A stretch of DNA of 64,000 nucleotides from Zymoseptoria tritici IPO323. Taxonomy: Eukaryota > Ascomycota > Dothideomycetes > Mycosphaerellales > Mycosphaerellaceae. Position 1 is the stretch's first letter. Each line of letters starts with the position of its first letter. The notes under the pieces were generated by a model. It did not search any database. It worked only from the letters and a program-made list of their open reading frames with translations, and had not been told where the DNA came from. The position numbers and the translations under genes were made by a program. Location: NCBI RefSeq assembly GCF_000219625.1, contig NC_018203.1, positions 62,001 to 126,000 of the forward strand, given 5' to 3'. Below are positions 42,936 to 54,891 of the stretch, in pieces.

Positions 42936-45330
42936 TCACTGCTTCCTCACAACATCCTCCACTCCCGTCAACGTCCCGGCCAACTGCGCCGACTTCTCCA
43001 TATTGAGAAGGGTCTGGTGCAGCGTTGACGCCCAAGCAGCGTGCTCCTCGACGTCGTCCTGCCCATCCTCATCGGCCTCCTCCACCAGTCCCGGCGAGCT
43101 CGAGGACAAAGGCGCGCCGAGGGCCCTGCATCGCCGCTGCTGCTTCTTGGAACTGGCCAACGGGGCGATATCGCCGGTGATTATGGTCGTGGCGGGAGCT
43201 CGAGCAGACTGGTGGACCCAGTCGAAGGGAACGCCATCGCGCCGCTTCCAGTCGGACGTAGTAACGCCACGCAGCACTCCCATCGCCTCGTCCATCATTC
43301 TCCTCGCTTCGAGAAAGGGTGCAAGGTTGTCCTGGTTATCATCCTCCTCGTCATCCTCCTCATTTCTAGCCCGCGCCTCAACAATGTCATTCATCCTCTG
43401 ACTCTCCTCGCTCAGCTGTGGGAAGAGTATCCGCTGCTCAACCTTCTTGGCGAATTGACTGCAAATAGCTTCGGCACGGTCAGCCAACCGCACGCCTCTG
43501 ATCTTACGTGGGCCGGACTTGGCTTCGTTCCAGTCCGCGAGGCGAGTCTGGCAGATCGTGGCGGACTCCTCGAGGGCGGTGAGCAGAGAGATATGCGAAG
43601 CGGCGAAGGAGGTGAGTGTGTGGTTCAGGTCGGCGATGCCATCATTCAGGACGGTGATAATTGGATCGAGAGGTGAAAGGCATGGGAAAAGAGGAGAAGA
43701 GACTTTCGATGAGAGAGTGTCGGGAATGCGGCATGTGTTGGAGTCAACAGCGGCGGTCCTGATGCGAGTGGCAATGTGAGCGGCTCCGCGCGCAGCGGCG
43801 AGGGATTCGGAGGAGGAGCGGCGGAGGAGAGCCTGGATGTTGCTATGTTGCGTTAGTATGTATAAAGTTCCGACCGACAAACGAGAGCAAGACATACCGC
43901 ATCTCAACCGCCAACTTCAATCCCAGCCTCGCCAAACCCTCGTCAGGACTCCTCACGTCCGGCATATTGGGCGAAGGACATCCCCATCCCGAACCACCTT
44001 TCTTACGAGCTTGTCGAAACACGTCGTACTGGAATGGGTTGTGGGAAACATTCGCCGCCGCCTCGACAAACTCACAGGCGGCCAATTTGGAATAAACCTG
44101 CCATTGAGCTGTATCGATGAGAGGCTCCAGTGCAGCGGCAATAGTGTTAGTGGCCTTGATAAGGGCGTCAACTGGCTGGTCGGGAGATTGAGTCAGATTG
44201 GGATTGAAGACTCTGCAGAGTAGGACGAGCAAGGCGATGATGATGCCGACAATAGCGACAAGGACGGCGATCGAGAATGAACATGGCCAGACAGAAGGAC
44301 GTTGGGGTTTCTGGTCCTGCGGCGTGTTGGGAAGAACATGCAGAGTTTCCGATCCTGGATGTGGCGATTTTGGTGAGCATTTCTTGGCCTTCTCCTCCTC
44401 CACGACCGGAGGTATGGCTTCTTCGGGAGGTATGACTGACTGGTTCACTGCGTCCTTCTTCCACTCCTTCTTCCGAACCGCCTCCAAAGATTTCGTCCAC
44501 TCCGTCTTCCAGATCGCCAAACCAACCTTCTTCCAAATCGTCTTCGCAAGTGGCGGCCAAATGCTCATCCAAATCCACCAACCCCAACGCACGAACGCGA
44601 GCAACACCGCGACGGAAGTCCAAAAGAACCACGACACCAACGGTAAACAAGACTCACAGCAGTGCTTTCGAAATTCCTCGCATTCGGTTTCTGGAGAGTC
44701 CTCTCGGTGGACATTGGATGGCGGCGGGTGGGGAGGGTTGTATGGCGGCTGAGGTGGGAGTTGAGGGTTGTAATGCCAGCATGGGTCTTGATGGTTGTAT
44801 TGCGGTGGATGTTGAGGGTTGTATTGCGGCGGCGAGTGTTGAGGATTGAATTGCTGCGAAGGATGTTGTGGCTGATGTACAGGCGGCGGTGACTTTCGCC
44901 ACGACCACCACGGCGTCGAACTTTGAGGGAGAACCTGCTGGACTTCATCACACTTCTCCTCCTTCCGTGACCCATGATGTGCGTTCTTCGCTCTGCCTTC
45001 CACCTTGACCTCGTCCTCGTCTTTCTCCTTTCGTGACTTCTCCGGCCTGCTTTTCCCGTGCCCTCCCACCGACATTGATCTCTCCAAATCACGTCCCACA
45101 CTTATATTTCTCTCCCTCTTCCTCTCAACAGGCGAGTGAGGTGCGGATCGGGTTCCTTTGGACTCTGGGTACTTCGCCTCTAGAGACTTGACCTTCTCGA
45201 GCTTTGCCCATAGCCCGTGGGTCACTCTCTGCATGTCGTTGCCGGTCTTCGGAGTCCTCGCAGTCTTGGACCGGTGAGTCTGGTCAGGCGTGGCGGGTCG
45301 AGAGTTGGAGTTTGGATGGCGGTCGTCCAT
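42936..45330 (-). CDS. Large orphan membrane protein, two hydrophobic segments
   Basis: Two exons, 45330-43898 and 43842-42936, joined over a 55-bp intron (GTATGT, ACTAACGC branch, ATAG) in phase; 779 aa. Start is the ATG giving MDDRHPNSNSRPATP. Residues 1-140 are basic and disordered. Residues 155-205 are a Pro/Gln/Tyr/His-rich repeat (YNPQHPPQ units). A Trp-rich hydrophobic segment lies at 229-258 and a classic membrane span at 350-373 (SIAVLVAIVGIIIALLVLL). The C-terminal 400 residues are helical with a Cys-containing region and an acidic patch (NEEDDEEDDNQ). No family recognised. Head-to-tail with the next minus-strand gene (279 bp between them). Confidence 0.7.
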
Positions 45331-45608
45331 GGTGAATATGCCATGGATGGAATGGAGTCGGATGGAGAGGAAGATGAGGTAGAGGGAAAGAGAAAGGTCA
45401 GAGGAGAATGAGACTGTAGGAAAGACATCATGGCGGCGGCGGAGGACATTCTGTCTGAGACCAGCGGACAGTGCAGGCACGGAAGTGTTGTTTGTCGTTT
45501 GTGTCACCGCGATATGCGATGCGACATTTGTCTTGGGATGAGGTCGAAGCTTGGAACTGCATGGTCTGAAATGTTCACGGTACATCTCTGACCGGCGTTT
45601 GGATGGAT

Positions 45609-46829
45609 TCACTTCACCACCCCTCCGCTCCGCTCCCACCGCCACCACCACCCCACGGCCCCTCCACTACATTTCCTCCTCGCCGCCACTCGATCCATGA
45701 CCTCGTCGTTCCGCTCCCTCTGATTCTCCGCCGCTATCAGCCATTGCCGCCTCCCCTCATCAGCCAGCTCCACCGCACGCTGCAGTCTCGAACCAACCAG
45801 ATCCAGCACATCTCCCAACTTTCTCACCGCAGCCTCCCTTCCCTGTTCCTCTCGTGCGCTCATGCTCGCAAATCTCAACGCCTCGTGTCGGAGATGCCGG
45901 ACCACTCTCGCCTCGCTGCTCAGCCCGGAGGACAAGATCCGCCACTGTCCCTCAATCAGTCGCATCCGTTCCACCCATTTCTCGCGGTACTCCATCGTGG
46001 CGGCATCAACAGCGGCCATTGCCTCGCCTCCCGCCCAGACCGATTGTGGAAAGGACAGACCAGCCCATTCGAGATCTCGGACAAGACCGCCGAGAAGCAG
46101 CCACTCCCTGCTTCGTGCCCGCTCATCTGCTTGCGCGGCCTCGTACAACGTCTCATTCCACCTCGCAGTTGATGACGCCAATGCAGTGTTGAAATCTGTG
46201 ACGTCTCCCGCTGATTGAGTCGTCGCTCGTTCCAGCATCTGCCAGATCGGACGAAATCCACGGATACGCTCCATCTCGGGAGTGCGGAGGTGGCATATGG
46301 TCAGGTCCAAGGGTGGGAATGTCTGCACGGCGGGGAGCGTAGCGATGTAGCGCGATCCGAGTGATGATGATTCGACTGACTGACGTGCTGTGTGGATGGC
46401 GTAGAGTTGGCAGCAGAAGAGGGTGAGGATGAGGAGTGCTGTGATGAGACGCATGGTGGGCCATGAATTCTCAGACTTTTCTGAAGGAAGAGGCACGACT
46501 TCAACCCCAAGTTCGGATTCCACCGACTGCAACCTCTCCGCCACACAGTGCCTCACCACCTCCCACCACACGTCTGGCGGTCTGTTATCGAGATCTTCGA
46601 GTTTCTCCTGCAAACGGCGGCGGACGTCTTGTAGTCGTTGACGCTGCCAAATGCGCTGAAGACGCCGTCTCTCTTGCGCATCTTTTTCTTCTTCCTCGGC
46701 TGCCCAGTAGCTGTGAAGATCGCGCTGCTCAGCAGTCGAGGCGTGGGAGCGGTCGGAATAATAATCAGAGTGATCAGAGGCGCCGTCGTTCTCGTAGTCA
46801 GTCCAGACATCGTCTCGATCTTCAGCCAT
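45609..46829 (-). CDS. Orphan single-pass membrane protein
   Basis: Single exon, 406 aa from ATG 46829 (MAEDRDDVWT). A start at 46940 would add 37 residues of basic, presequence-like sequence. Residues 45-85 are a charged coiled coil (AQERRRLQRIWQRQRLQD). One membrane span lies at about 127-145 (LITALLILTLFCCQLYAI). The C-terminal 250 residues are helical (WNETLYEAAQADERARSRE). No family recognised. Same gross layout as its neighbours at 42936 and 47417: acidic or disordered N-terminus, one span, helical C-terminal domain. Confidence 0.65.
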   Translation of the reverse strand: MAEDRDDVWTDYENDGASDHSDYYSDRSHASTAEQRDLHSYWAAEEEEKDAQERRRLQRIWQRQRLQDVRRRLQEKLEDLDNRPPDVWWEVVRHCVAERLQSVESELGVEVVPLPSEKSENSWPTMRLITALLILTLFCCQLYAIHTARQSVESSSLGSRYIATLPAVQTFPPLDLTICHLRTPEMERIRGFRPIWQMLERATTQSAGDVTDFNTALASSTARWNETLYEAAQADERARSREWLLLGGLVRDLEWAGLSFPQSVWAGGEAMAAVDAATMEYREKWVERMRLIEGQWRILSSGLSSEARVVRHLRHEALRFASMSAREEQGREAAVRKLGDVLDLVGSRLQRAVELADEGRRQWLIAAENQRERNDEVMDRVAARRKCSGGAVGWWWRWERSGGVVK

Positions 46830-47416
46830 CGCGATTTGCCGATGTCTTGTTTTACCCGGTCGAAATAGAGGTGAGGCTTGGGAGAATGCAACGCGGCTGA
46901 ATTTGGCATTGTACCGCCGGAAGACTTTGACTATAGGCATTCTACGAGGAGTTCGCGAGAGACATGGTCGCTGCTGGAAGCAATAGTACGGAGGTGTGAT
47001 GGCAAATGGTCCGACAGCAGTGATGGTGCTGCCACCTGTGAAGGTGTTGTCACCAGCGATGGCAATGTCACCAGCGATGGTGGTGTCGATGGTGTCGACA
47101 ACCGTGTCTCCCCCCACGGGTAGGTGCAGTAGTCCTGGTAGCACAGCTGTGGAGGTCGTCTCTGCGACTCAAATTGATGGCAAGAAGGGTGCGATACACC
47201 AATTGTCTGCGGTCGATGGAGAGATAAATTTCGTCGACAAGTTTCGAACATGTCGGTCCGTTCCAATACATGGTGAGCGACACCACCTCGGCAACTACTC
47301 CACCGCAATCGCTCATATACCAAAACAAGACGGCCTTGCCATTTGCTGGAAAAGACGTAAGGTGTTAATCACGGCATATTCGCTGCTCGTCGTCCGATCA
47401 CATTATCAGCTAACAA
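46830..47416. promoter_or_regulatory. Divergent intergenic region with 18-bp repeats
   Basis: Shared 5' region of the minus gene ending at 46829 and the plus gene starting at 47417. It contains degenerate 18-bp units at 47028-47105 (AAGGTGTTGTCACCAGCGAT and variants). No core promoter element is firmly identified. Confidence 0.4.
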
Positions 47417-48951
47417 ATGACCAAGGACCCGATGAGCGACGCAGACGAACTCATCTCCCTCCCAGAGTGGCTCGCAAGTCAATCCATCTCCACCATATCC
47501 GAAAACATCCCGCCTCCGGACAAGACTCCCCGCCGCACGGCCGCAGACTGGGAGGCTGTCCACCGACGCTTCGCTCGAAACTCTCAACCAGAAATCATGG
47601 TCGGCTCCTCGATTGCAGAGGAAGATAGCTGTACCTCCTCTCCTGATACGCCATCGAAAACCGACGATGACCGCCTACACGACGTCGAGCGCGGCTACGA
47701 ACATTTACCTGGAGATCAACATGTGCCGGAGGAAGTCGTCTCGCAGGCGGAGGAAATCGACGAGGAATTGGAAGAGAGGTTGAGAAGGGTGCAGGAAAGG
47801 ATGTCTTTGGATGCTGATCACGATGCGGAGAAAGACGACGTCGGTAGTGTATCGGATGAATCGCGACGGTCCAGCGGGACTGATGAGAGGAAGGAGGAGG
47901 TGAGTCTCGTGACCTCTCTCTGTTGGCTTTGTGAAAGGGACTAACACTAACCATTGTAGTCTTCGTATCTTTATGGCCATATCCATGAATCAAGCCAGCC
48001 ACTGGTTTCCATGACAGCCTCTAACGGTACCAAAGTTCGTCTGCGCCCCCGATCCGAACAATGTTCTTTCTTCTCAAAGGCTCAGCGCTGACAACGATAT
48101 CCTCACAGCTTCACGGTATCACAGACCCACCATTGAGCACGAATACGCTCGCCGAGCCTTCGAACCGCCAACCCAAAGTAGGTTTCTCCTCCCCTCTGAT
48201 GTAAACGTCGCATGCCTCTTCCTATGCTAAGAAAGGTCAGCCTCCCGTTCTCAGAGATCCAAACGACGTCTTCGGTCCACCATCGCCTGAGCTCACTGCA
48301 TCCGAGAAGCCGAAGCAGAAGAAGAAGAAGGCGATCCAAAAGCCAACCGCCTGTTCCCGCATTGCACGCTTCCTCTTCGCAGTGACATTTTACTCGGTCC
48401 TCTTCCACAGCGTTTATTTACCTGGTTCTCTTCCGCGGCCTATGAATCCTCCGCACTCTATCGGTCCTCCGCACTTGCTCAGTCCTCCGGCGTCCCTCGA
48501 TCCTCCGCCATCTCTCGATCCTCCGCCGTCCCTCAGATCAAACTCATCTCTACTGCCAGATCTGCTGCCTCTACCCTCGACCTCAACAACAGCTTGGACA
48601 ACCCCAACCCTCGCCATCCACCTAACCTCCACCCTCGCCCTCCACCGCGCCTTCCTACACCTGCAACCTCGCACAGCCCTTTCTCCGTCCATTCTCCATC
48701 GACAACTCGTCGAACTCGACTCCATGGACGAAACATTAGCTTGGGTCGTTGACGTCTGGGCCAAGAGACAGGAGGGCAGGGCTGTAAGAGAGAATGTACG
48801 GGCGAGATTGTTGGACGGCGTGGGGAATTTGGGTCTGAGGTGGAATGGGCAGACCGCGGAGGAGGTGATTGTGGGGAGGGAGGTCGCGGAGGGGGTCAAT
48901 AGGTTTGTTGAAGAGATTTTGAGGTTTGTAGCGGGTTGGGAGGATGGGTAG
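47417..48951 (+). CDS. Orphan single-pass membrane protein, four exons
   Basis: Exons 47417-47899, 47960-48026, 48109-48177, 48236-48951; introns of 60, 82 and 58 bp with GT..AG ends and agreeing phases; 444 aa. An alternative start is MSDADEL at 47432. Residues 1-160 are acidic and disordered with a short coiled coil (EEIDEELEERLRRVQERMS). A Lys run (KQKKKKAIQK) precedes one membrane span at about 249-268 (ARFLFAVTFYSVLFHSVYL). Then comes a Pro/Ser/Leu repeat (PPSLDPPPSL) and a helical C-terminal domain. The last intron's acceptor (AAGAAAG) is weak; TAAG five bases earlier would give a stop. No family recognised. Confidence 0.65.
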
Positions 48952-50932
48952 TAGGTGGAGGTTGAGATTCAGCCAGTACTATCGTGGAATGACATTCCCA
49001 AAGGGAGCAAATAATGGAATACCGCGAGCTCAATACAAAGCTGGTACGAATGAATGAGCAAACTCGTTCATCCATTTACGGATGCCTCGGCGGATCGGCG
49101 CACAATGATGCGGGTGACTTCGACGCCAGGTCATCTCGGTTCCTTTTGCTCCATCATGCAGGAGAGCATGTGGCGGAGCGAAACAATATATCTGGAGAAC
49201 CCGTGCTGGATGCAGGACGGAGCGACTCGTTTGCTCTGAATAGGAGCGGTGTGGTCGGTTTGTGCGATGTGAAAAGCACTCGATGGCTTAGCAAGCACTT
49301 CCGGAGGGACTGGACCAAGGAAGCCAAGAAGCCGGGATCACGTCTCCGAACCGACGGAACGAGCCTGTACGCGCTTGATTGACACGCCGCAATCCGGTCG
49401 GACAAGAGAGTCCACGGGCGGCTGGATATGACAGTGCCCGAGAACTAATCAATCTCAAGTTTGCAAATTCAAGAAGAACATTATCATGCGGTCGTCGGAG
49501 CAAACGCCGCGACCAGCAGTGCTCATCTGAACGTCGGCACTGGATTGTCTCGAGTTCTCGAAGAGGAGCTGAAACTCCCCGATGTCACGGCTCAAAAAGC
49601 GATCAATGTAGGTGTCCGGAAATTCCGGTCAGCCATAAAGTCTGGATGTCCCGAGCCCGGCTATTGGATGTTGACATTTCGTGCGGGCCAGTTGACGGTC
49701 ATGCGTAACCGAGGAAGCAGTCCAGAGCTGACATGGCTATGATCGAATGGTGGATTCGACGATTCAGCCGCGACGGTCATCGAATTTTGGCATTTGGATC
49801 TTGCGAATGGCTCATCTCGCGCTCAATGCCGAAGGAAGGCAGGCAGATTCGGCTGGATCGCACTCTTGCTCTGGCTGCCTTTGACGGCAGGGTTTTAGTG
49901 TGAGATCCGTGCTACTCACCGCGGAGATGGTGCGCTCTTACGAACGTTTTCGTGATCTTAGTGGTCTTCGTCCGTAGTAGGAGATTCCGATACAAGTTGT
50001 ACTTTGAATGCTTCGTCGGTCGTCTAGATGTGCTCGAGTGCGTGCTCCTCCGTATCGATTAGCGAGAATGTACGCCCGGAGATGACAGACCTCTGCATAC
50101 CGGCCATCGAAGAGGAGTCCTGGACGAATGGGGCCGTTCGTATGGAATGAAGCGGCTGCTGGAGTGACAATGGCCATTCGGACAAGGCAGAAGAAGGCCC
50201 AATGCATTATAGAAGCGCCGCATGGTATGCCCAATTGAGTCGTAAACCTTGGGATGAGATGCTTCAAAGTGGCAACGCAAGAGGGTTCACCATGGGACTT
50301 GCCATGAGATGCCAATCGACGGCCAATCGACGGCCAATCAAGGCATATCACTCCTGAATCTTCCCTCATGGTGCTCGGCTCCACTCTGCGTCTTGCTGAT
50401 CCAACGTATTGTATCCTGCACATGCAGATGTCTGGACCCAGAGGGATACAGTCAGCAGCTTTCCAGCTTGGAGTAATTTGCTCGATGTGGCCATGTTCTC
50501 ACCGGCCCGGAGTTCTTCTGATATTCATGGACGCACTGTGCTGGTGAATTGCTGCGCAGTCCTCGCCGCCGGACTTTTCATGGTTGTTCATCCTCCTCTC
50601 AGCCCTTCGCGAAGTCGGCCTTGCAAGATTTGTGATCCATCTGGTCACCTGGTCCATGTGAGATTCCGGCTTCACTTCGAAAACGTTTTCCAGCCCACTC
50701 TCGTGTGACTGGAGCTTCTCCTCATGCCAGTCTTGAAGTTGTGTGTTTTCATTCCCAAATCTCTCCTTGATGGTCCGGCCTTCAGCTCCGAGATCGCGCA
50801 ACCCTGCGCTGATACAATTCTCACCGAACAATTTTCTCACCGATCACCGTACACATTCAACAATGACACGCAGAGACGTACGGTCTGGTTCAGACCACGC
50901 TTGTGTGAAGATTCCGAAAGCCGGACGAGAAG
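48952..50932. other. No gene recognised
   Basis: About 2 kb with short frames on both strands and no motif or splice structure that holds. Confidence 0.35.
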
Positions 50933-51061
50933 ATGGCCTCGAAGAAGGCGGAGTTCAAGAATGAGCTTAAGTGGAAGCGTGCTGCAAAGATGCAGAAATT
51001 GGCCAATGGTCTTGTCGAGGCTTCGTCGGACTCTAAGAAATGCGCCGGCAACACCACGTGA
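50933..51061 (+). pseudogene. Short coding-like remnant
   Basis: 42 codons (MASKKAEFKNELKWKRAAKM; NGLVEASSDSKKCAGN) with strong coding appearance, directly upstream of the decayed 17-residue repeats. Probably a relic of the same former gene. Confidence 0.3.
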
Positions 51062-51194
51062 AAACAAGGAGGGTCATGCCAGCACGACCTGGGAGCGGAA
51101 TTGTCGATCCAGGTAGAGAGAGGTTCTTCTCCGTTCTCTGGAATTGTTGGTCGCCGACGTCAGCGAGCTGTGCCAGTTTGGTGATCTTCTCAAT

Positions 51195-51465
51195 GTTGAG
51201 ACCGACGTCTTGAGACCAACGACATTCTGCTTTCCAAATCTGATGTTGAGACCGACGTCTCTGAGGTCGACGACACTCTGCTCCCCGAAGCTGGCGTTGA
51301 GACCGACCTTTTTAGCTCAATGGCATGCTGCTTTCCGAAGCTGATGTTGAGACCGACGTCTCTGAGATCAACGACACTCTGCTTCTCGAAGCTGATGTTG
51401 AGACCGACGTCTCCGAGTTCGATGACATTCTGCTTTCCGAAGCCGATGTCGACGTTGTCCATGTC
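51195..51465 (+). repeat. Decayed 51-bp coding repeat (17-residue units)
   Basis: Five to six units of the pattern ADVETDVSEINDTLLLE on the plus strand. Single-base indels in the first units shift the frame; the last two are in frame (51325-51470). Confidence 0.85.
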
Positions 51466-51469
51466 GAAT

Positions 51470-53534
51470 CCCGGGGTCTGCCAGCAAGTGGGTCTGCCTG
51501 CGAAAGTCTGTGCTGTAGGCCGTGATGAAGGAGCTTCGTATGCCAATACGACATGTCACACGATGACCAGAAAGCCGAGATCGAGCCACCCTGCGACATG
51601 GTCGAGATCTCCTTGGTCGGCGTTGACATTTTGAAGAACGGCCGTTTTGAATCCAGCTTTGACGCCTTGTGCCTCTGATTGGGTTTGTGGACGCTGATCG
51701 CAGGTTCCATCTTGCAGACATCAATAACCGGACGACCGGCTTCTCGTTCTTGCATCCCTCGAGGGCGGCACTGACCAATTATCAGCGTAGATGACAAACC
51801 GGACGAGGCATCATGCGTCACTCTCTTGGGTGACCGCGGGTATAAAATGACATCTGCATCCTGCCTCTTTTGTCTCTTGGTCGGCGCCGCTGACTTCGGT
51901 GCCTCCAACTTATGCATTGAGCGCATCGATCTCGAGACGAAGGGAGATGGTGTCGACTTTTGTCTGTTTCGCAGCCGCTTTCAATGGCTCACATTCCTCC
52001 GCCCGCCAGTAGGAAGTCCGATCCAGGTGACGATGCGTTGAGCTGAGAGCATCCTCTGTCTTGCCTTTGGCGATGTGAAGTCTCGACTGCAACTTCAGAC
52101 TTGTTGCTGGGTGTTGGAGTCAGCCACAACCTTGTCGAAACCATCTCTGTTTGCAGATATGACAAGTTGTCGACTCATCGGCATTGAGCTCTTGTTTCAA
52201 GTCTTGGACGCAAAGTCGAACACAGCTGTTTAGCGAAGGTCACCTGGCAGTGGCAGAGGATCTTCAGTTGTACTGCAACGGTGACAGCCTCCGCCTCCGT
52301 GAGCGATCTGGCCGAGCCTTCTGCGGTTGTTGATGTGGCCGGTATTGTGGTCAGGTTCGCCATCTTGGGAGCAGGATAAGGACAGTCGAGGGAAGGAGGA
52401 CGTCAGTAGTGATAAGGTTGTTATTCTCGATGGCTGAAGACGGCGTGGGAGTAAGAACAAGTACCGTTCGTTTCGGGAACAGCAGCGGTGCCGTTGAAAT
52501 CGCCGGAGGATGTCGTCGTAGGACTCTACGGGTTCGTTAGTGAGTTTTGATGGATCTGTACATAGTCTCCAACTCCGAGGACAATCTGGCTGAGCCTTCT
52601 TCGATTGTTGATGTGGCTGGCGATGCGATCGGGATCGCCGTGTTGGGACGGCAATAGAAAAGGCGGGGGAAAGGCCGGTAGTAGTGGTAGGTGAGGAAAG
52701 CAAGACGGCTCTATTGACGAGATATGGTTGTTACTTTCGATGCCTACGCAGATTTTGCACCCGTATACATACTTTCGTGAAGTACCTCGCAAGCCCTGCG
52801 CTCTGAATTGTGGTTCTCAGCAACGTACCATTTCTGCTCGGACTGCAGGCCGATAACGAAGCTGCCATCCTCACAGAAGCAGCTGAGGTCGCCCTGCTAG
52901 CGTCCTTGATCAGCTGGATGATTGCGAAGATGTCCGCCTGTATTACAGTGGAAAGAGAGGCGAGTGACCAGTACGGATAGCGGAGGAACTTGACCATGTC
53001 AGACTTGCGATCGCCAAGCAATGTCGTTGTCAGTACGCCTCATCCGCTGTTCTGCCTCTAAGCTGCGCGTCCCAGAGATCAGTCCTGACTCCACCGTGCC
53101 GCTGAAGCTTATCCAGCGCGGCAAAATACGCAAGACAAAACAAGGAGAACATCACCACGGCAGGTTGCCCACAATTTGACATGCTGCTTGCGACCCTTGC
53201 GATTTCTCGATGTAGTAATCTCCTTAGATGTCCAGTGATCATTGCTCGACTACACCTGAGCAGACCGTGAAAGTCGTGGAGGAGCCGGCGGCGCTTCCAC
53301 AACTTCCTCCGGCTCCGGCTCGTCCTTGTCCTTCTTGTCCATGCTGTCCTTCCGTTGTGACCCTCCTCTTGTGTCCGCGCCATGTCGAATCCCAGCTCTT
53401 GATACTTTTTCACTACCGGATCCTCCATTTATTCCGGCTCCTTCCCATCATGACCGCGATCCGGGTTCCCGACCTCGCCCTCTCATCCTCCATGCTCTCT
53501 CCCCATACCTTGCTGCTTTTTTCCCATCACCTCA
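51470..53534. other. Decayed DNA with a local duplication
   Basis: No intact gene. Two segments about 278 bp apart (52295-52385 and 52573-52663) are related. The minus frame 53030-53428 is continuous but unrecognised and may include the 3' region of the gene at 53535. Confidence 0.35.
52295..52663. repeat. Pair of about 90-bp direct repeats, 278 bp apart
   Basis: Both contain TGAGCCTTCT/CGAGCCTTCT followed by GTTGTTGATGTGGC(C/T)GG and GGATCGCC/GTTCGCCATCTTGGGA. On the plus strand they read NLAEPSSIVDVAG and DLAEPSAVVDVAG. Confidence 0.75.
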
Positions 53535-53981
53535 CTACCAGTACCCTCCGTTCGGCTTCGGGCAAAGCGCAAGGTCTCCATCAAGCGCATCGTCGAAATT
53601 CAAGCAAGCTCCTGTATCGGTCCCCTCGGGCTCTGCTGCTGTCGTCTCGGAGGCGATACTCTTGGCTTGCATGGGAGGCTGTTGCGTGGCGAGTGGCTTG
53701 AAAAAGCGGAGGATGAATGCGGCGAGGATAGTGACGGCGATGAAGCAGAATGCGGCGAGGATGATAGCGACGACGAGCTCTGGATTGAGGCGTCAGTAGA
53801 GTTTCTAGCAACAAGGGAGGAACACAAGGGACGTGCTCTCGAGTTTGGTCATGTCGTGCCAGAGGTTAGATCTCAGGTCGGCGATGATGCCCTTCTTCTT
53901 CTCCGGCGTGGGAGAGGAAGGTCGATCCTCGGCACCTCGCACGCTACGACGCCGGATGGATTTGCTTCGCGTGTTGACCAT
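53535..53981 (-). CDS. Small single-pass membrane protein
   Basis: Two exons, 53981-53826 and 53777-53535, over a 48-bp intron (GTGTTC donor, CTACTGAC branch, AG); 132 aa. Residues 1-50 are basic (MVNTRSKSIRRRSVRGAED; PEKKKGIIADLRSNLWHDM). Residues 53-78 are one strong membrane span (LVVAIILAAFCFIAVTILAA). The remaining 50 residues are polar. The donor is non-standard at positions +3 to +6, so the splice is tentative. Without it the frame stops at TAG before the span. Further 3' exons toward 53250 (frame ending PRLSRSAQV) are possible. No family recognised. Confidence 0.5.
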
Positions 53982-54891
53982 GTTCGTGTTTGTAGTAGTG
54001 GTGGCGGTATGTGGTCCAGAGTGGAAGAGAACCGGTCAAGCAATGAGGGCTTGCGTGATTGTATCCGAGATGGAGGAGATGGCAAGAAGGCGCTGGAAGA
54101 TGGACGACCTGCAACGGGAACGAGCTGACAAGCGACGGGTGAAGATGCAGACCCACTGTAAGTGTTTGCCATGGTGTACGTGAATCACGTTGTGAGACTG
54201 CGTTGCCTTGATCAGGAAGGAGGTCTTTGTTCTTCACTCATTGTTCTTGAGATGGCTTCGGCAGGCCGCATCTCACGTCCAGCGGTCATCTGAAAGCAGG
54301 AGCTTTTCTTTGCGCCTGCGACGGGCCTGGGGGACCATGTATTGAAACGCCATGGCATCTGTGTTGATGGTGTTTGTTGTATGTACACAACGTGAGGTTG
54401 GTTGCGTTCTTGGACTGAGTTTGGCTGGGATGGAAGCTGGGGCTCTCCGGCTGCTTATGTAAGGCGGACCACTTCCGCATCATGGGACTCTGGCGACAAC
54501 GATGCTGATTGACAAATTCGATTTTCGGAAGAGACAGATCGATAGAAGAGCACGTTGCGATTCGAATGGCTCGTTTCTGAGGCGGCAGTCCTCTGGTGGT
54601 GGAATTGCTGCAACAACTCTCGCATGAAAGCATCCAAGAGTGCTCCGTAGATGCTTCCTTCAACTTTCGTTGACACAATTGATGCAATGATCAATCAAAT
54701 ATCCGCCACTTTCCATCAAGTCCATCAATCATCACCTTCCCACTATTACGTTTCTTGTTCAGACGAGACGACAGGAAGGTGTAGAGTGGTCGTATCGTTC
54801 ATTCAAACGTGCATCATGAATTCGTGCTAAAGCCACCATTAAAAGCCTCATGACATCTCCTTCCTCCCACTGGACCCTCCAAAACCCAGCC
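53982..54891. other. No gene recognised
   Basis: 5' flank of the membrane-protein gene and 3' flank of the zinc-finger gene. Frames lack motifs. Confidence 0.35.
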
